The notes beneath the pieces were generated by a model. It was not told where the DNA came from. It did no database searches and was given only the letters and a program-made list of their open reading frames with translations. A DNA stretch of 41,901 bases from Thermoleophilaceae bacterium (GTDB lineage: Bacteria; Actinomycetota; Thermoleophilia; Solirubrobacterales; Thermoleophilaceae). Shown here piece by piece: positions 17,266-25,831 of the stretch. Location of the stretch: positions 84,478 to 126,378 of the forward strand of contig JAUJNZ010000003.1 of NCBI GenBank assembly GCA_030447905.1, read 5' to 3'. How positions within the stretch are numbered: position 1 is the stretch's first letter; every line of letters starts with the position of its first letter. The translations under genes and the position numbers were made by a program.

Positions 17266-18618
17266 CGATCCTGCCGGGGTGCCGGCCACGGATGACGCCC
17301 GACCGCTCGGCGGCTGGCGTCTTCGACCTCCCGTCCTGAGCGATCTCGGCCGCTCCGCTCGACGGCCGCTCGCGGCCGCCGCGCTCGCCTTGTCGCCGCG
17401 GGCCTGCTCCTTGCCCCTTGGCGCCGCGGCCGGCCCGTCGCCGGTGGTCCCCGTGAGCCGGTATAGCGACTACTGGGACTGGCTGGCCGGGCCGCTCGCC
17501 GGAGTAGGCAGCCCGCTCACGCCGGTCCCCTTCGCAGCCCTCCTGGGAGCGATGTTCGGTTGCTACCCGGTCGTGTTGGCGCTGCGCGACACGGTTCCCG
17601 TCCGGTGGGGGCTCGCCGCTGTCGGAGCGGCGCACCTCGTGTTCCTGCTCATGCCGCCGCTCTTACAGACCGACATCTTCGCCTACATCGCCTACGCCCG
17701 CCTCGACGTGGTCCACGGGCTCAACCCCTACACGAACGGTGCCGGCGCGGCCGCCGGAGACCCGGTCTACCGCCTCGTGCTCTTCAAGACTATGCACAGT
17801 CCCTACGGGCCGCTGTTCACGCTCGCGAGCCTGCCGTTCGCGCCGCTCGGGATGGCGGCCGGCTTATGGGCGGTGAAGTGGTGGCTGCGCTCACGAGCCT
17901 CGGCTGCATAGGGCTCGTGTGGTCCTGCGCGCGCCGGCTGGACCGCGACCCGCTCGCTCCAGCGCTGTTCGTGGGGCTCAACCCGCTGCTCCTCGTCTGG
18001 GGCGTGGGCGCCGCCCACAACGACGTGCTCGTGGCACTACTCATCCTCGCGGGCGTCCACGCGTCTCTCCGAGGGCGCGAGCGGCTTGGCGCCTGGGCGG
18101 TGGTCGCGGCGGCAGGCGTAAAGGCCACGGCTGCGCTCGTACTTCCCTTTGCCATGCTCGGCGCCGCGCCGGCGGGGGCGGGCTCTCGCCGGGGCGATCG
18201 GCGGGGCCGCGGCCGTCGTCGCCGTGTCGCTCGCGGCCTTCGGGGTCGGAGGTCTCCGCGGCTACGCGAGCGCGCTCCTCGCGCAGCAGGGGTTCGTCTC
18301 GCTGATCAGCATCCCAACTGTCCTCAGTCGGCTGCTCGGCAACGAGCTCCTGACGCCCGAGCTCCATGCTGCCGCTGGGGTCGGGCTGGCCGTCGTGCTC
18401 GCGCTCCTCCTGTGGCGGGCGTGGCGCGCGCGGAGTGGATCGCCTCAGCGGGGTGGGCCGCGCTGGCCGTCCTGGTCACCGCCGCGTTCCTGATGCCGTG
18501 GTACATCCTCCTCGTACTGCCGCTCGCAGCGCTCGGGGACAGCGCTAGGCTCCGATACGCGACGCTCGCGTTGACCGCCTATCTGGTCGTCACGCACGCA
18601 GCGGGGTTACCCCCTTGA
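17266..18618 (+). pseudogene. GT87/DUF2029-like polyprenol-phosphate mannosyltransferase, frameshifted
   Basis: Multi-pass membrane glycosyltransferase of the GT-C fold. Conserved stretches: WGLAAVGAAHLVFLLMPPLL, QTDIFAYIAYARLDVVHGLN (the Asp-containing catalytic loop), PYTNGAGAAAGDPVYRLVLF, SPYGPLFTLASLPFAPLGMA; then in a second frame LAPALFVGLNPLLLVWGVGA, AHNDVLVALLILAGVHASLR; then in a third AGAIGGAAAVVAVSLAAFGV; and again second frame AAFLMPWYILLVLPLAALGD to the stop at 18618. At least three frame changes (17885, 18165, 18440), plus a doubtful N-terminus. Family members build lipid-linked mannans in the actinobacterial envelope. Confidence 0.75.
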
Positions 18619-18714
18619 CACAAGGCTGAGCCGTCCCTACGTGACCGATCGTCCAAGCGGCTTCCATGCCTCCCGACAATCAGCCCCCTACCGACGGCCG
18701 GTCTTGGGAAGCTC

Positions 18715-18856
18715 GTGCCAGCTCCGGTTAGCGGGTCGCGAACAACGACACCTACGGGTCTCAAGCTCACACTGCGTTCAGGGAGCTACGCGTGGAAGAT
18801 GGTTTCCGAACGGGGCAAGACCTTCACCCGACTCGGGGACCACCAGCTGTCACTAG
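18715..18856 (+). pseudogene. Metallophosphoesterase C-terminal fragment
   Basis: Frames give NDTYG, LKLTLRSGSYAWKMVSERGK, TFT and, shifted, DSGTTSCH-stop. The 'YGVLKLTLHxxxYxWxFVxExGxTFTDSGxxxCH' ending is typical of secreted calcineurin-like phosphoesterases/alkaline phosphatases. Only the last ~45 residues are present. Confidence 0.6.
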
Positions 18857-18918
18857 GGCACGGCTGCTCGGTGAGCTCGCTCGCGGCGGGCGCATCTCCT
18901 TGAGCGAGTGGGCCGAGC

Positions 18919-19394
18919 CTAGCCCGAGGCGAGCAGACGGGCGCCGAGCAGGCGGGCGAGACCCTGGGCGCCCCAGGCCATCACGACGTCGTGGTTCCAG
19001 GCGAAGATGGGTCGCGCGAGCGGGGCGAGGCGGTTCATCCAGGCCGCGGTCGTCTGGACCCTCCCATCGATAGGTGGCGGCCGTGATCGGGCCCTCCTCA
19101 AAGAGCCGCCAGCGCCCGGTGCCCCTCGAGCTCGCCGGTCGCATGGCCCTCCATGTACCGCGGGCGGTCGACCGCCACTATCCGTGTGTCAAACCCGAGC
19201 CGATACGGGAGCCGGCTTCTCCACACGTAGCGGCCAAGGCTCCCGACGCCCTCGCAGTCCCCTGCTCGAGGGTCCGCACCGACTCGACTCCCCGCCACCA
19301 TGATGGCCAGCTTCTCCGAGTCCCAGATGGCCTGGAAAACGTCCTCGCGCGGTGCCTCGAGGAGCCAAGCGGTGAGGAAGCGGTAGCTTGCCAA
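18919..19394 (-). pseudogene. SRPBCC (START/polyketide-cyclase-like) protein, frameshifted
   Basis: N-terminal part ASYRFLTAWLLEAPREDVFQ, AIWDSEKLA; then [20 protein letters not shown] with [14 protein letters not shown]; after a slip near 19120, [20 protein letters not shown] and, in the third frame, [43 protein letters not shown] at 18919. Helix-grip fold protein of about 155 residues binding hydrophobic ligands. The annotated start would be TTG at 19394; no ATG is present, so the 5' end may be cut. Confidence 0.65.
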
Positions 19395-19559
19395 CGGACC
19401 GGCAGGCTACCGCTTGGCGCTGCCCGACCGCGCGCTCTGCCCGGCCGCCCCGCTGATTAAAGCTCGCTGCCCGCCGGAGCCGTCGCGCTCTCGGCTTGGC
19501 GCGAAGTGCGGAGCCGCCGCAGTCTTCGAGATAGACGTGTCCAAAATCGAGCGGCGTCA

Positions 19560-19923
19560 GGGGTAAGAACCTCTCCGCGATAGCTGACGCCCACCACGTC
19601 GAAGGCGGCGCCGCTCGAATGACGGCGCGTACGTCGGGCCGACCCATATCGTCCGTGTTGAAGGGTGCCGCCGTCGCCGATTCAAGCGGCACCGCCTCGA
19701 GTTTCGCCAAACCCTCCAGAGGGATTGGCGAAACGGCTAGCGAAACCCTCGGGGAGTTCTGAGAAGAGCACCCAGCGAGCGCCAACGACCCTTCCCCGTG
19801 GCAAGGTGGGCATGTCGCCGTGCTTTCCTTCGTGCCGACGTGCTCTTGCTCGCCCAGGAGAGTCCGCCTGCCGGTGCCGCCGCACTCAGGACATGTATCG
19901 GCTACCCAAACCCGATCCGCCAC
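19560..19923 (-). CDS. Cys-rich protein with DnaJ-type CxxCxGxG motif, extent uncertain
   Basis: GTG at 19923 begins VADRVWVADTCPECGGTGRR, TLLGEQEHVGTKESTATCPP, CHGEGS. The paired CPECGGTG and CPPCHGEG motifs form a zinc-binding knuckle as in the DnaJ cysteine-rich domain. Downstream sense is weaker (RPDVRAVIRAAPPSTWWASA, LPLTPLDFGHVYLEDCG), so the true end is unclear. It follows the transposase stop (19945) by ~20 bases on the same strand, so it might be an accessory or a chance fusion. Confidence 0.4.
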
Positions 19924-19944
19924 GGGTCTGGGACGGTAGCGCAG

Positions 19945-20670
19945 CTACGCGGCGAGCGGTGCGCCCCGTGCCCTCGCCAACGCGCACGCCAGCTTCGCGA
20001 GGATCGTCAAGTCGGCGTGGAGCCGCACCCTGCTCGATCCCACGCGCGCAGCGGCAGCAACGCCCACTCATTCTTGAGCCGACCGAACTCGCGCGCTCGA
20101 CAGCGGCGCGGCCTCGGTAGAGCGACTTCCAGCGCTTCGACTCGCGCGGGATGAGGGGATGTAGGCGGTCCGCCTTGACCCAGCGAGAGAAGGGGAACAC
20201 TCGCCCGTCGGGCACCGCCACTTCGTCTTTCCACGCCGTTGGTCGGCACCGGCGAACCGCCACTCGCCATGCTCGCACGTAGGCGGCTTGTCCGCCCCCG
20301 CGCTTCACGTCGGGCGTCTCGCGGAGTGGGATGATCGGTCGGGAGTCGCGGTCCTCGCACTCCCGTAGACCCGGCCAAGGTCATAGCCCTTATCGAGCGC
20401 CGTCGTCTCGGCGGCGAAGCCACGATCCTTCGCCGCGTCGAGCAGAGGCGCGACGTAGTTGGACTCGTGGCTACCTGCCGTCTCGACCCGCCACGCGACG
20501 GGGAGATCGGTGCGGGCGCAGACGGCGGCGTGGACCTTGAAGCCGTAGAACCCGCCGCCCTTGCGCGTCGAGACCGCCGAGCGGTGTCCCCAGCTCGCGT
20601 CGGGGTCGGAGTAGCGCTCGCGCTCGGGACCGTTCTTCGAGAGGTAGCGCTGGCCGTTCGCGTAGGCGGA
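19945..20670 (-). pseudogene. IS4/IS5-type DDE transposase, frameshifted, 5' truncated
   Basis: Reads SKNGPERERYSDPDASWGHR, GGGFYGFKVHAAVCARTDLP (first catalytic Asp region and YGxKxH), DRGFAAETTALDKGYD (second Asp, DKGYD), then SLYRGRAAVEREFGRLKNEW (catalytic Glu, the Y-x2-R-x3-E-x6-K signature) and RVRLHADLTILAKLACALAR ending APLAA-stop at 19945. Two or more frame changes around 20310 and 20080. N-terminal domain is replaced by an ISL3 fragment. Confidence 0.75.
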
Positions 20671-20912
20671 GACCTCGCCGAGCGCGCCGAGCTGGGAATC
20701 CGACTGACGCTCGGGCGCTTTGAGCAGCGACCAGCGCATCGCCTTTACCCACTTGCCGCCCTCGGTCTTCGACTTGCCGCGGGCGTTCCACTCGGCCCGC
20801 CGCACGTCGTCGACCGCCCGGCTTGCGAGCTGGCAGACGTGGAAGGATCGATGCAGACCTCGGCGTCGGGCAAGTTCTCCCCGACCGCCTTCGCATAGGC
20901 ACCACTTTGAGC
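20670..20912 (-). pseudogene. ISL3-family transposase internal fragment
   Basis: YAKAVGENLPDAEVCID in one frame and FHVCQLASRAVDDVRRAEWN, ARGKSKTEGGKWVKAMRWSL, LKAPERQSDSQLGALGEV in another. The DPFHVxxLxxxAVDxVRRxxW motif is the first DDE region of ISL3 transposases. It then runs in frame into an IS4/IS5-type transposase: two unrelated elements fused at about 20670. Confidence 0.7.
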
Positions 20913-20972
20913 CGAGCACGCCTCGTGGCGCCGGCGGGGTGAAGTCCCTCACGCGGACGGTAAGGTCGCCGC

Positions 20973-21053
20973 ATGAGGGACGCCGACGTTCGCGTCGTCG
21001 GGGGCGGGCCGGCCGCCCTTGTGCTCGGCCTGCTCCTCGCTCGCCAGGAGAAT
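20973..21053 (+). pseudogene. FAD-dependent monooxygenase N-terminal fragment
   Basis: MRDADVRVVGGGPAALVLGL then LLARQE: the GxGPxGLxxGLLLAR dinucleotide-binding motif of flavin hydroxylases. It ends where the 44 bp inverted-repeat sequence upstream of the SnoaL gene begins and reads into it in frame. Probably the same kind of enzyme as the 5148-5425 fragment. Confidence 0.55.
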
Positions 21054-21089
21054 ACTCTCTCAGCCCGCGTCTACGATCAAGGAGGCATC
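21046..21089. repeat. 44 bp inverted repeat, left arm
   Basis: Perfect inverted match with 21612-21655. This arm is the leader of the SnoaL-like gene and includes its AAGGAGG ribosome site and the six bases before the ATG at 21090. Confidence 0.9.
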
Positions 21090-21492
21090 ATGTCCGAGCA
21101 GGACGTCGACACGCTCCGCAGGACCTACGAGGCGTTCAACCGGGGCGACCTGGATGAGGTGTTCAAGGCCTTCGATCCCCAGATCGAGTGGCACGAGCTT
21201 GAGGGCAATCCCCAAGCAGCCGGCATCTTCCGCGGTACGGAAGCCGTGGCCAACGAGGTCTTTGCGACCATCCCCGAACACTGGGAAGAGTTTGAGGCCG
21301 ACCCCCACGACTTCATCGACGGCGGCGAACACATCATCGTCACGGGCCATTTCCGCGGACGCCCCAAGGGGAACGGTGGCACGCTCGACGCCCACTTCGC
21401 CCCACGTCTGGAGAATGCGCGACGGCAAGGCCGTCCACTTCACAGATTACGCCGACACCATGATGTGGGCGCGGGCGATGGGAAAGGCGTAG
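21090..21492 (+). CDS. SnoaL-like/NTF2-family protein, one frameshift
   Basis: ATG 21090 with AAGGAGG 5 bases upstream. MSEQDVDTLRRTYEAFNRGD, LDEVFKAFDPQIEWHELEGN, GIFRGTEAVANEVFATIPEH, FIDGGEHIIVTGHFRGRPKG, then a slip near 21400 and HVWRMRDGKAVHFTDYADTM, TGA at 21492. This is a ketosteroid-isomerase-like cone-shaped fold, about 134 residues, in the SnoaL/nuclear transport factor 2 family; typical roles are small hydrolases/isomerases or ligand binders. The indel may be a sequencing error because sense continues perfectly. Confidence 0.75.
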
Positions 21493-21611
21493 CCGGCCGG
21501 GTGCTCACCCTCGAGACGTCATGCCCACGAGCACGCCGTGTGGGAGGCTCGTCGCTCGCCCGCGCTAGAAACCGACGCCTCTCTTCTCATGGAACTGTCG
21601 AAGGGCTTGAG

Positions 21612-21655
21612 GATGCCTCCTTGATCGTAGACGCGGGCTGAGAGAGTATTCTCCT
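21612..21655. repeat. 44 bp inverted repeat, right arm
   Basis: Reverse complement of 21046-21089, including the AAGGAGG ribosome site pointing leftward, but no gene follows it in that direction (next sense would run back over the 3' end of the SnoaL region). Confidence 0.9.
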
Positions 21656-21659
21656 CGAG

Positions 21660-22157
21660 GCGGGAGCTGGGGGTCGGTCCCCGGCGCCGGCTGGCGGCGG
21701 GCGCAGTCGTGATATCCCTGATCGCGGCGCGGCGATCCTGCTCTGGCTTCTCCGTCCCAGCCCGGCCGAGGCCGCTCTCCAGGACTTCGTCGGGCTCTGG
21801 AGCCGGGGGGATGACCGAGGCGCCGCCCGGCTGACCGATGAGCCAAGGGCTGCGGCGGTCGCCCTCCGAGCCAACCGCCGTGGGTTGGACGGCGCCCGAC
21901 TGGAGGCCGAGGTGCTCGGCGTCGAGGAGACGGCGGACGGTGCTCGCGGCAGGGTCCGGAGGCCCCGCAGCGCCTTTGGGTGGCGCACGGGGATTGCGTC
22001 AGGTGCGCCCCCGCTCGGCGGCTCGACGCTGGCCTTGCCCGCCCACGCGCCTATTACGCTCGCTGACGGCGTCGGTGGGTCGACGGGTAGCCCACGCCTC
22101 CGGTTTTGCGCGTACCCATCGAAGTCTCGGACGACGAAGCTCCGCCGAGGGCGGTAG
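21660..22157 (+). pseudogene. Penicillin-binding-protein N-terminal (NTF2-like/MecA_N) fragment
   Basis: Frames give a membrane anchor AAILLWLLRPSPAEAALQDF, then VGLWSRGDDRGAARLTDEPR, AAAVALRANRRGLDGARLEA, EVLGVEETADGARGRVR. The 'W.rGD..a.a.lt..p......l......gl......l......v...gd.A.a.v.v' layout matches the MecA_N-type domain preceding transpeptidases of class B PBPs in actinobacteria. Dimerisation and transpeptidase domains are missing and the 3' part is scrambled. Confidence 0.5.
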
Positions 22158-22419
22158 CGTTCTCCTCACGGCGTAGGTCTCCCTTCTTGGTCTGGTCAGG
22201 ACTTCGGGGAACCTACGCCGTGGCTCTTACGGAGCCGGGCGATTTACAGCAGTTGGGAGACGCGACCTGACGCCGGTGTTGCCTCGTCGCAACGGAACCC
22301 AGGTAGCGGCGGAGGTCGCGCTGAGCCGGGAGCGGCGCGACACGGGCCCAACGATTACGGTGACCATCTCTGCTACTACTAGGGACAGTAGAACGAGCGT
22401 CGACCGAAGGAGCTTCAGC

Positions 22420-23118
22420 ATGGAAGACATGGGCGCCACCCCAGGGTGGTTGACTGCGATCTCTTGGGTCTTCGTGACCCTCGCAGTTGTGTCCGCGGCA
22501 GCGGTCGTCTACGACCTCTACGGGCGCGGATACCGGCAGCGGTCGCGGCCGATGGAGCTTGTGTGGCCCCTCGCGGCCTTGGCGACTGGGCCGCTGGCAC
22601 TGACGCTGTACTACCGCTTCGGCCGTCCGCGCAGCGAGAAGTGGCAGCGCGAGCAGGACACGAGCGACGAGGGCGGCCTGACCGCCACTGCGGCGACCGG
22701 CAACCTGCCCGGCGGCGTCGCCTCGGCAGTCGCACATGTCATCGGCGTCCCGCTCGTCGTGGCTTCGGGGCTGACGATCGCGGGGCTCGATCTCTGGGCG
22801 ATGATCGCAGTCATCACGGTGGTGGCCACCGCGTTGCTGTTTGCCTGGGAGTACTTCGTGTCCACGGTGCCGAAGCGCGGCCTGACCTCACGGCAGGGGC
22901 TGACCGTCGCGCTCCTGGTGGCATTCGTCACCGTGCTCGCCTTCGACGTCGGCATGCTCGGTTGGATGCTGCTCTTGGCCTTCGGCGTCGAGTTTATGCC
23001 ACCCCCAAGCGACATCGCGTTTGTGTTCCTGATGCAGATCGGCGTAATCCTCGGGTTTTTGACCGGCTACCCCATGGTCGCCTGGCTGCTATCGCGGGGC
23101 ACGAAGGCGACCGTCTGA
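22420..23118 (+). CDS. DUF4396-family membrane protein
   Basis: Start ATG 22420 chosen for its AAGGAG site 8 bases upstream (frame is open further back but non-coding in character). 232 residues, about 5-6 membrane segments: WLTAISWVFVTLAVVSAAAV, ELVWPLAALATGPLALTLYY, VIGVPLVVASGLTIAGLDLW, LTVALLVAFVTVLAFDVGML, FVFLMQIGVILGFLTGYPMV. The hydrophilic loop (RPRSEKWQREQDTSDEGGL) is where other members carry a metal-binding-like HCxxGC segment; here no Cys. Role unknown, suspected transporter or sensor. The last 320 bp are duplicated in inverted form at 30358-30673. Confidence 0.75.
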   Translation: MEDMGATPGWLTAISWVFVTLAVVSAAAVVYDLYGRGYRQRSRPMELVWPLAALATGPLALTLYYRFGRPRSEKWQREQDTSDEGGLTATAATGNLPGGVASAVAHVIGVPLVVASGLTIAGLDLWAMIAVITVVATALLFAWEYFVSTVPKRGLTSRQGLTVALLVAFVTVLAFDVGMLGWMLLLAFGVEFMPPPSDIAFVFLMQIGVILGFLTGYPMVAWLLSRGTKATV

Positions 23119-23580
23119 CAAAGCCGGCGCGCGCCTTTGAGCTGCTTGTGAGAGCGGTCGAGGTTGGGTGGGGAGCCAGCTCGTCATATCGATAGCTTGC
23201 GGCCGTGCGGGTTTCCAGGCGGCCGCCATCACACGGTCGCGGTCGCCACCCCGATGCCCCCGTTCGCCGTCCGCGGCGATGAGGATGGTCGCCTGCGCGC
23301 GCGCGAAGGAGCTCCCGCGAAAGTCACGGACCTCGTGGCGCGCATGACCCCCCAGCCCCGCTGGCGCGTTCCGTCTGAGTGAGGCTCCACGGTGTAGGTG
23401 CCGGCGAAGTCGGGGTCGTCGAGGGTGATCATCCTCACGTGATGAAGTGTGACATCTGTATTGACCCCGCCGCAGCGGCGCGCGCGGCCGTCCGCCCCCG
23501 CGCAACCCTGAGATCGTGTCGGTCCGTCGGTGTCGAGGAGCTGACGAGGACACTCGGGTACCGGTTTTGGAGACCGGTGA
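22799..23580. repeat. Long inverted repeat, left copy (~780 bp)
   Basis: Nearly identical to the reverse complement of 29897-30673 (a few substitutions and small indels, e.g. around 22960-22980). Covers the 3' half of the DUF4396 gene and the downstream DNA to the sequence GGAGACCGGTGA. The right edge falls exactly in a CCGGT-CTCCAAA-ACCGG anticodon-arm-like hairpin (read on the minus strand, 23561-23580). Confidence 0.9.
23229..23438 (-). CDS. Small hypothetical ORF inside the inverted repeat
   Basis: Leftward frame MRMITLDDPDFAGTYTVEPH, SDGTRQRGWG, then less certain sense. The first 30 residues look like a genuine N-terminus (a strand-turn-strand 'ITLDDPDFAGTYTVEPHSDG'), with GTGAGGATG around the start. 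It occurs in both repeat copies (also 30043-30247 +). No family known; the C-terminal part may be frameshifted. Confidence 0.35.
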   Translation of the reverse strand: MRMITLDDPDFAGTYTVEPHSDGTRQRGWGVMRATRSVTFAGAPSRARRRPSSSPRTANGGIGVATATV

Positions 23581-23639
23581 TCCCCTCTCCGGGATACGCC
23601 CAGTTCCAGGATCTTCCCGACAGGATCACCTCCGGTTGA

Positions 23640-23655
23640 GATCGGATTGCGATCG
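23640..23655. repeat. GATCGG(A/C)TTGCGATCG motif, copy 3
   Basis: GATCGGATTGCGATCG, followed by GCCCC and a TTTCCGGAGTTTCCGGAGGGTCCC block. The same arrangement recurs at 24141; related copies with C in place of A at 9224 and 10621. GATCG..CGATC gives it dyad symmetry, so it may be a protein-binding site. Confidence 0.7.
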
Positions 23656-23719
23656 CCCCGCTCGGTTAGTTTCCGGAGTTTCCGGAGGGTCCCAGTGCGC
23701 GCGGGCGCGCGAGTAACTA

Positions 23720-23803
23720 CTTGTGCTCGAGGAATGAGCCGCTTGTGCTCGAGGAATGAGCCGCTTGTGCTCGAGGAATGAGCGCTTGTGCTCGAGGAGG
23801 AAG
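23720..23803. repeat. 22 bp tandem repeat, about 3.8 units
   Basis: Unit CTTGTGCTCGAGGAATGAGC followed by CG: two exact units (23720-23741, 23742-23763), a third lacking one base (23764-23784) and a diverged fourth (23785-23803). Each unit contains the XhoI-like CTCGAG dyad. Could be iterated operator/iteron sites at the edge of the phage-like element, or a simple slippage array. Confidence 0.85.
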
Positions 23804-24140
23804 CGGGTTACCCGTGGTGGCTGAGGGCCTCCAGGCTCAGGGGGACTCGGCCGCCGGCCTCGAGCGAAGCCTCTACGGGCGCTCGCGCGGAGCTTTGACC
23901 GCAGGCCGGTTCTCCTGCGCCGGCTGCCGGGGGCAGCCAAGCTGGCGACCCAGGCCATGCCCCGGACGATCGGGCCTCTGACCCCGCGCTGAGGTCGATG
24001 CCGAGCTCCGCGGGGGCCGCGGCAAGCTCGGTCGCCATCGCGCGCTCGCCGGGGCGGCGACGAGCCCGCCGCCGTGCTCTATGAGGGGCATAGAGCGTCG
24101 GCCAGCTCACCGCGCTCAGCCGCGCACTCCGCCGGTTTGA
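23804..24140. other. Non-coding or unresolved region
   Basis: No supported gene between the tandem repeat and the second GATCGGATTGCGATCG motif. Confidence 0.3.
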
Positions 24141-24156
24141 GATCGGATTGCGATCG
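24141..24156. repeat. GATCGG(A/C)TTGCGATCG motif, copy 4
   Basis: Exact second copy of the 23640 motif, preceded in both by TTGA and followed by GCCCC, then by a related TTTTCCGGCACTTGCCGACAG block. The pair brackets ~500 bp that hold the tandem repeats, just outside the element's HTH gene. Confidence 0.7.
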
Positions 24157-24200
24157 CCCCATCCTTTGTTTTCCGGCACTTGCCGACAGTCCCGGGCCGC

Positions 24201-24614
24201 TCATCCCGGCGAGCGCGCCGCGAGCCAGCTTGGGACTTCGCTCGGCTTGGCCGGAAGCCGATCTAGTGCCTCGCGCAGGTGCTCGAGCTCCCGGGCGACC
24301 CGGGCCCAGTTGCGGTCGACTGGAGCCCGCCGACGCCGCTTTCCCTCCTCGATCTCGGCGGCGAGCGTGCGACACGCGAGCGTCGCGGCCCGAAGCTCGC
24401 GCTCGAGCTCGTCCGGCCTGAAGGCGCGGTCGAGCTCGGCCGCCCGAAGCCCCCAGCGCGGGATGCGCCAGCTGCGGCCGACCTGGTAGGCGCCGGGGAG
24501 CGTTCCAGCCTTACAGCGGCGCTGGATCGAGCGCGGGTGCACGCCGAGCTCCCGAGCCACCTCCTGGTCGGTGAGGTCGCGGGCCACGGTCTCGAGCCTA
24601 GCGGCTCGCGACAC
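24201..24614 (-). CDS. HTH (excisionase/MerR-like) DNA-binding protein of the mobile element
   Basis: 137 residues. MSRAARLETVARDLTDQEVA, RELGVHPRSIQRRCKAGTLP, GAYQVGRSWRIPR form a compact winged HTH of the excisionase/AlpA sort (helix LTDQEVARELGVHPRSIQRRC and wing QVGRSWRIP). The rest is a charged helical region LERELRAATLACRTLAAEIE ending WLAARSPG. It is transcribed away from the methyltransferase gene, with only ~28 bases between starts, so it could repress or activate that operon or act as recombination directionality factor for the integrase at 28168. Confidence 0.7.
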   Translation of the reverse strand: MSRAARLETVARDLTDQEVARELGVHPRSIQRRCKAGTLPGAYQVGRSWRIPRWGLRAAELDRAFRPDELERELRAATLACRTLAAEIEEGKRRRRAPVDRNWARVARELEHLREALDRLPAKPSEVPSWLAARSPG

Positions 24615-24641
24615 TCAGGTACACGTCAGATAGCCCCCGGC

Positions 24642-25831
24642 GTGTCCCCACATCTAAAAACCGAATACGCGCCGACCGACAGCCTCAGCCTCCACCCCGA
24701 CAACCCCCGCCGAGGCGACCTCGCGGCGATCAAGCAGAGCCTCGAGTGCCACGGACAGTACCGCTCGATCGTCGTCGATCGGCGCACGAGGGAGGTGCTG
24801 TGCGGAAACCACACGCTGCTCGGCGCCCGGGCGCTCGGCTGGTCCGAGATCGCCGTGACCTTCGTCGACGTCACTCCCGAGCAGGCGAGGCGGATCCTGC
24901 TCGTCGACAACAGGACCAACGACCTCGCGACCTACGATACCCAGGCCCTCGTCGACCTGCTCGCAGAGCTGACTCGCTCGAGGGCACCGGATTCGACGAC
25001 GCCACCTTCGGCGACCTGCTCGACGAGCTCGCCCCCGAGCCGCCCGCAGACGACGAGCCTCCCGCCCTCCCCGAGGAGCCCGAGACCCGCCCCGGCGAGC
25101 TCGTCGTCCTCGGCGACCGCCGCCTGGTGTGCGCCGACGCCCGCGACCCCGAGAGCTACGCCCGCCTCATGAGGGACGAGCAAGCCGAGCTCCTGTGGAC
25201 GGACCCCCCGTACGGCGTCCGATACCAGGGCAAGACCGAGAAGGCCCTCCGGATCGACAACGACGGCGCCGCGGGCCTCGAGGCCCTCCTTTCGGAGTCG
25301 TTCGCCGCCGCCGACTCCGCGCTCTCGCCCGGCGCGCGCCTCTACGTCGCCCACCCCGCCGGTGAGCTGTCGCTCACCTTCGGCCGCTGCTTCGTAGGCC
25401 AGGGCTGGCGCCTCCGACAGACGCTCGTCTGGGTCAAGGACGCCTTCGTCCTCGGGCGCTCGGACTATCACTATCGGCACGAGCCCATCTACTACGGGCA
25501 CAAACCCGGCGAGGGGCGGATCGGCCGCGGAGCCCGCGGCTGGTTCGGCGACAATGCCCAGGACTCGGTGATCGAGGTCGCGCGTCCCCGGGCCTCGCGC
25601 GAGCACCCGACCACGAAGCCCCCCGAGCTGGTCGAGCGGTGCCTGCGCAACTCGACGCGCCGCGGCGACCTCGTGCTCGACCCCTTCGCCGGCTCGGGCT
25701 CGACGCTCGTGGCCTGTGAGTCCTCGGGCCGGGCGGCGCGGCTGCTCGAGGCCGACCCTCGCTACTGCGACGTAATCGTCGCCCGCTGGGAGCGCCTGAC
25801 CGGCGGACGGGCGGAGCGTGAGCGGCCGTGA
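24642..25831 (+). CDS. ParB-domain/DNA methyltransferase fusion, one frameshift
   Basis: N-terminal ParB/Srx-like domain (TEYAPTDSLSLHPDNPRRGD, SIVVDRRTREVLCGNHTLLG, ARRILLVDNRTNDLATYDTQ) followed by a beta-type N4/N6 methyltransferase: motif IV LLWTDPPYGVRYQG, LVWVKDAFVLGRSDYHYRHE, HEPIYYGHK and, at the C-terminus, HPTTKPPELVERCLRN plus motif I DLVLDPFAGSGSTLVACESS. One frame change at about 24975 between the two domains; about 395 residues if repaired. GTG 24642 is the likely start, without a clear ribosome site. Such ParB-MTases are typical of actinophages and protect element DNA. Its stop overlaps the next start (GTGA). Confidence 0.75.

Noticed and set aside
23623-23633. GGATCACCTCC, identical to the 3' end of 16S rRNA
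   Set aside because: Only 11 bases match and the preceding rRNA sequence is absent, so it is chance.
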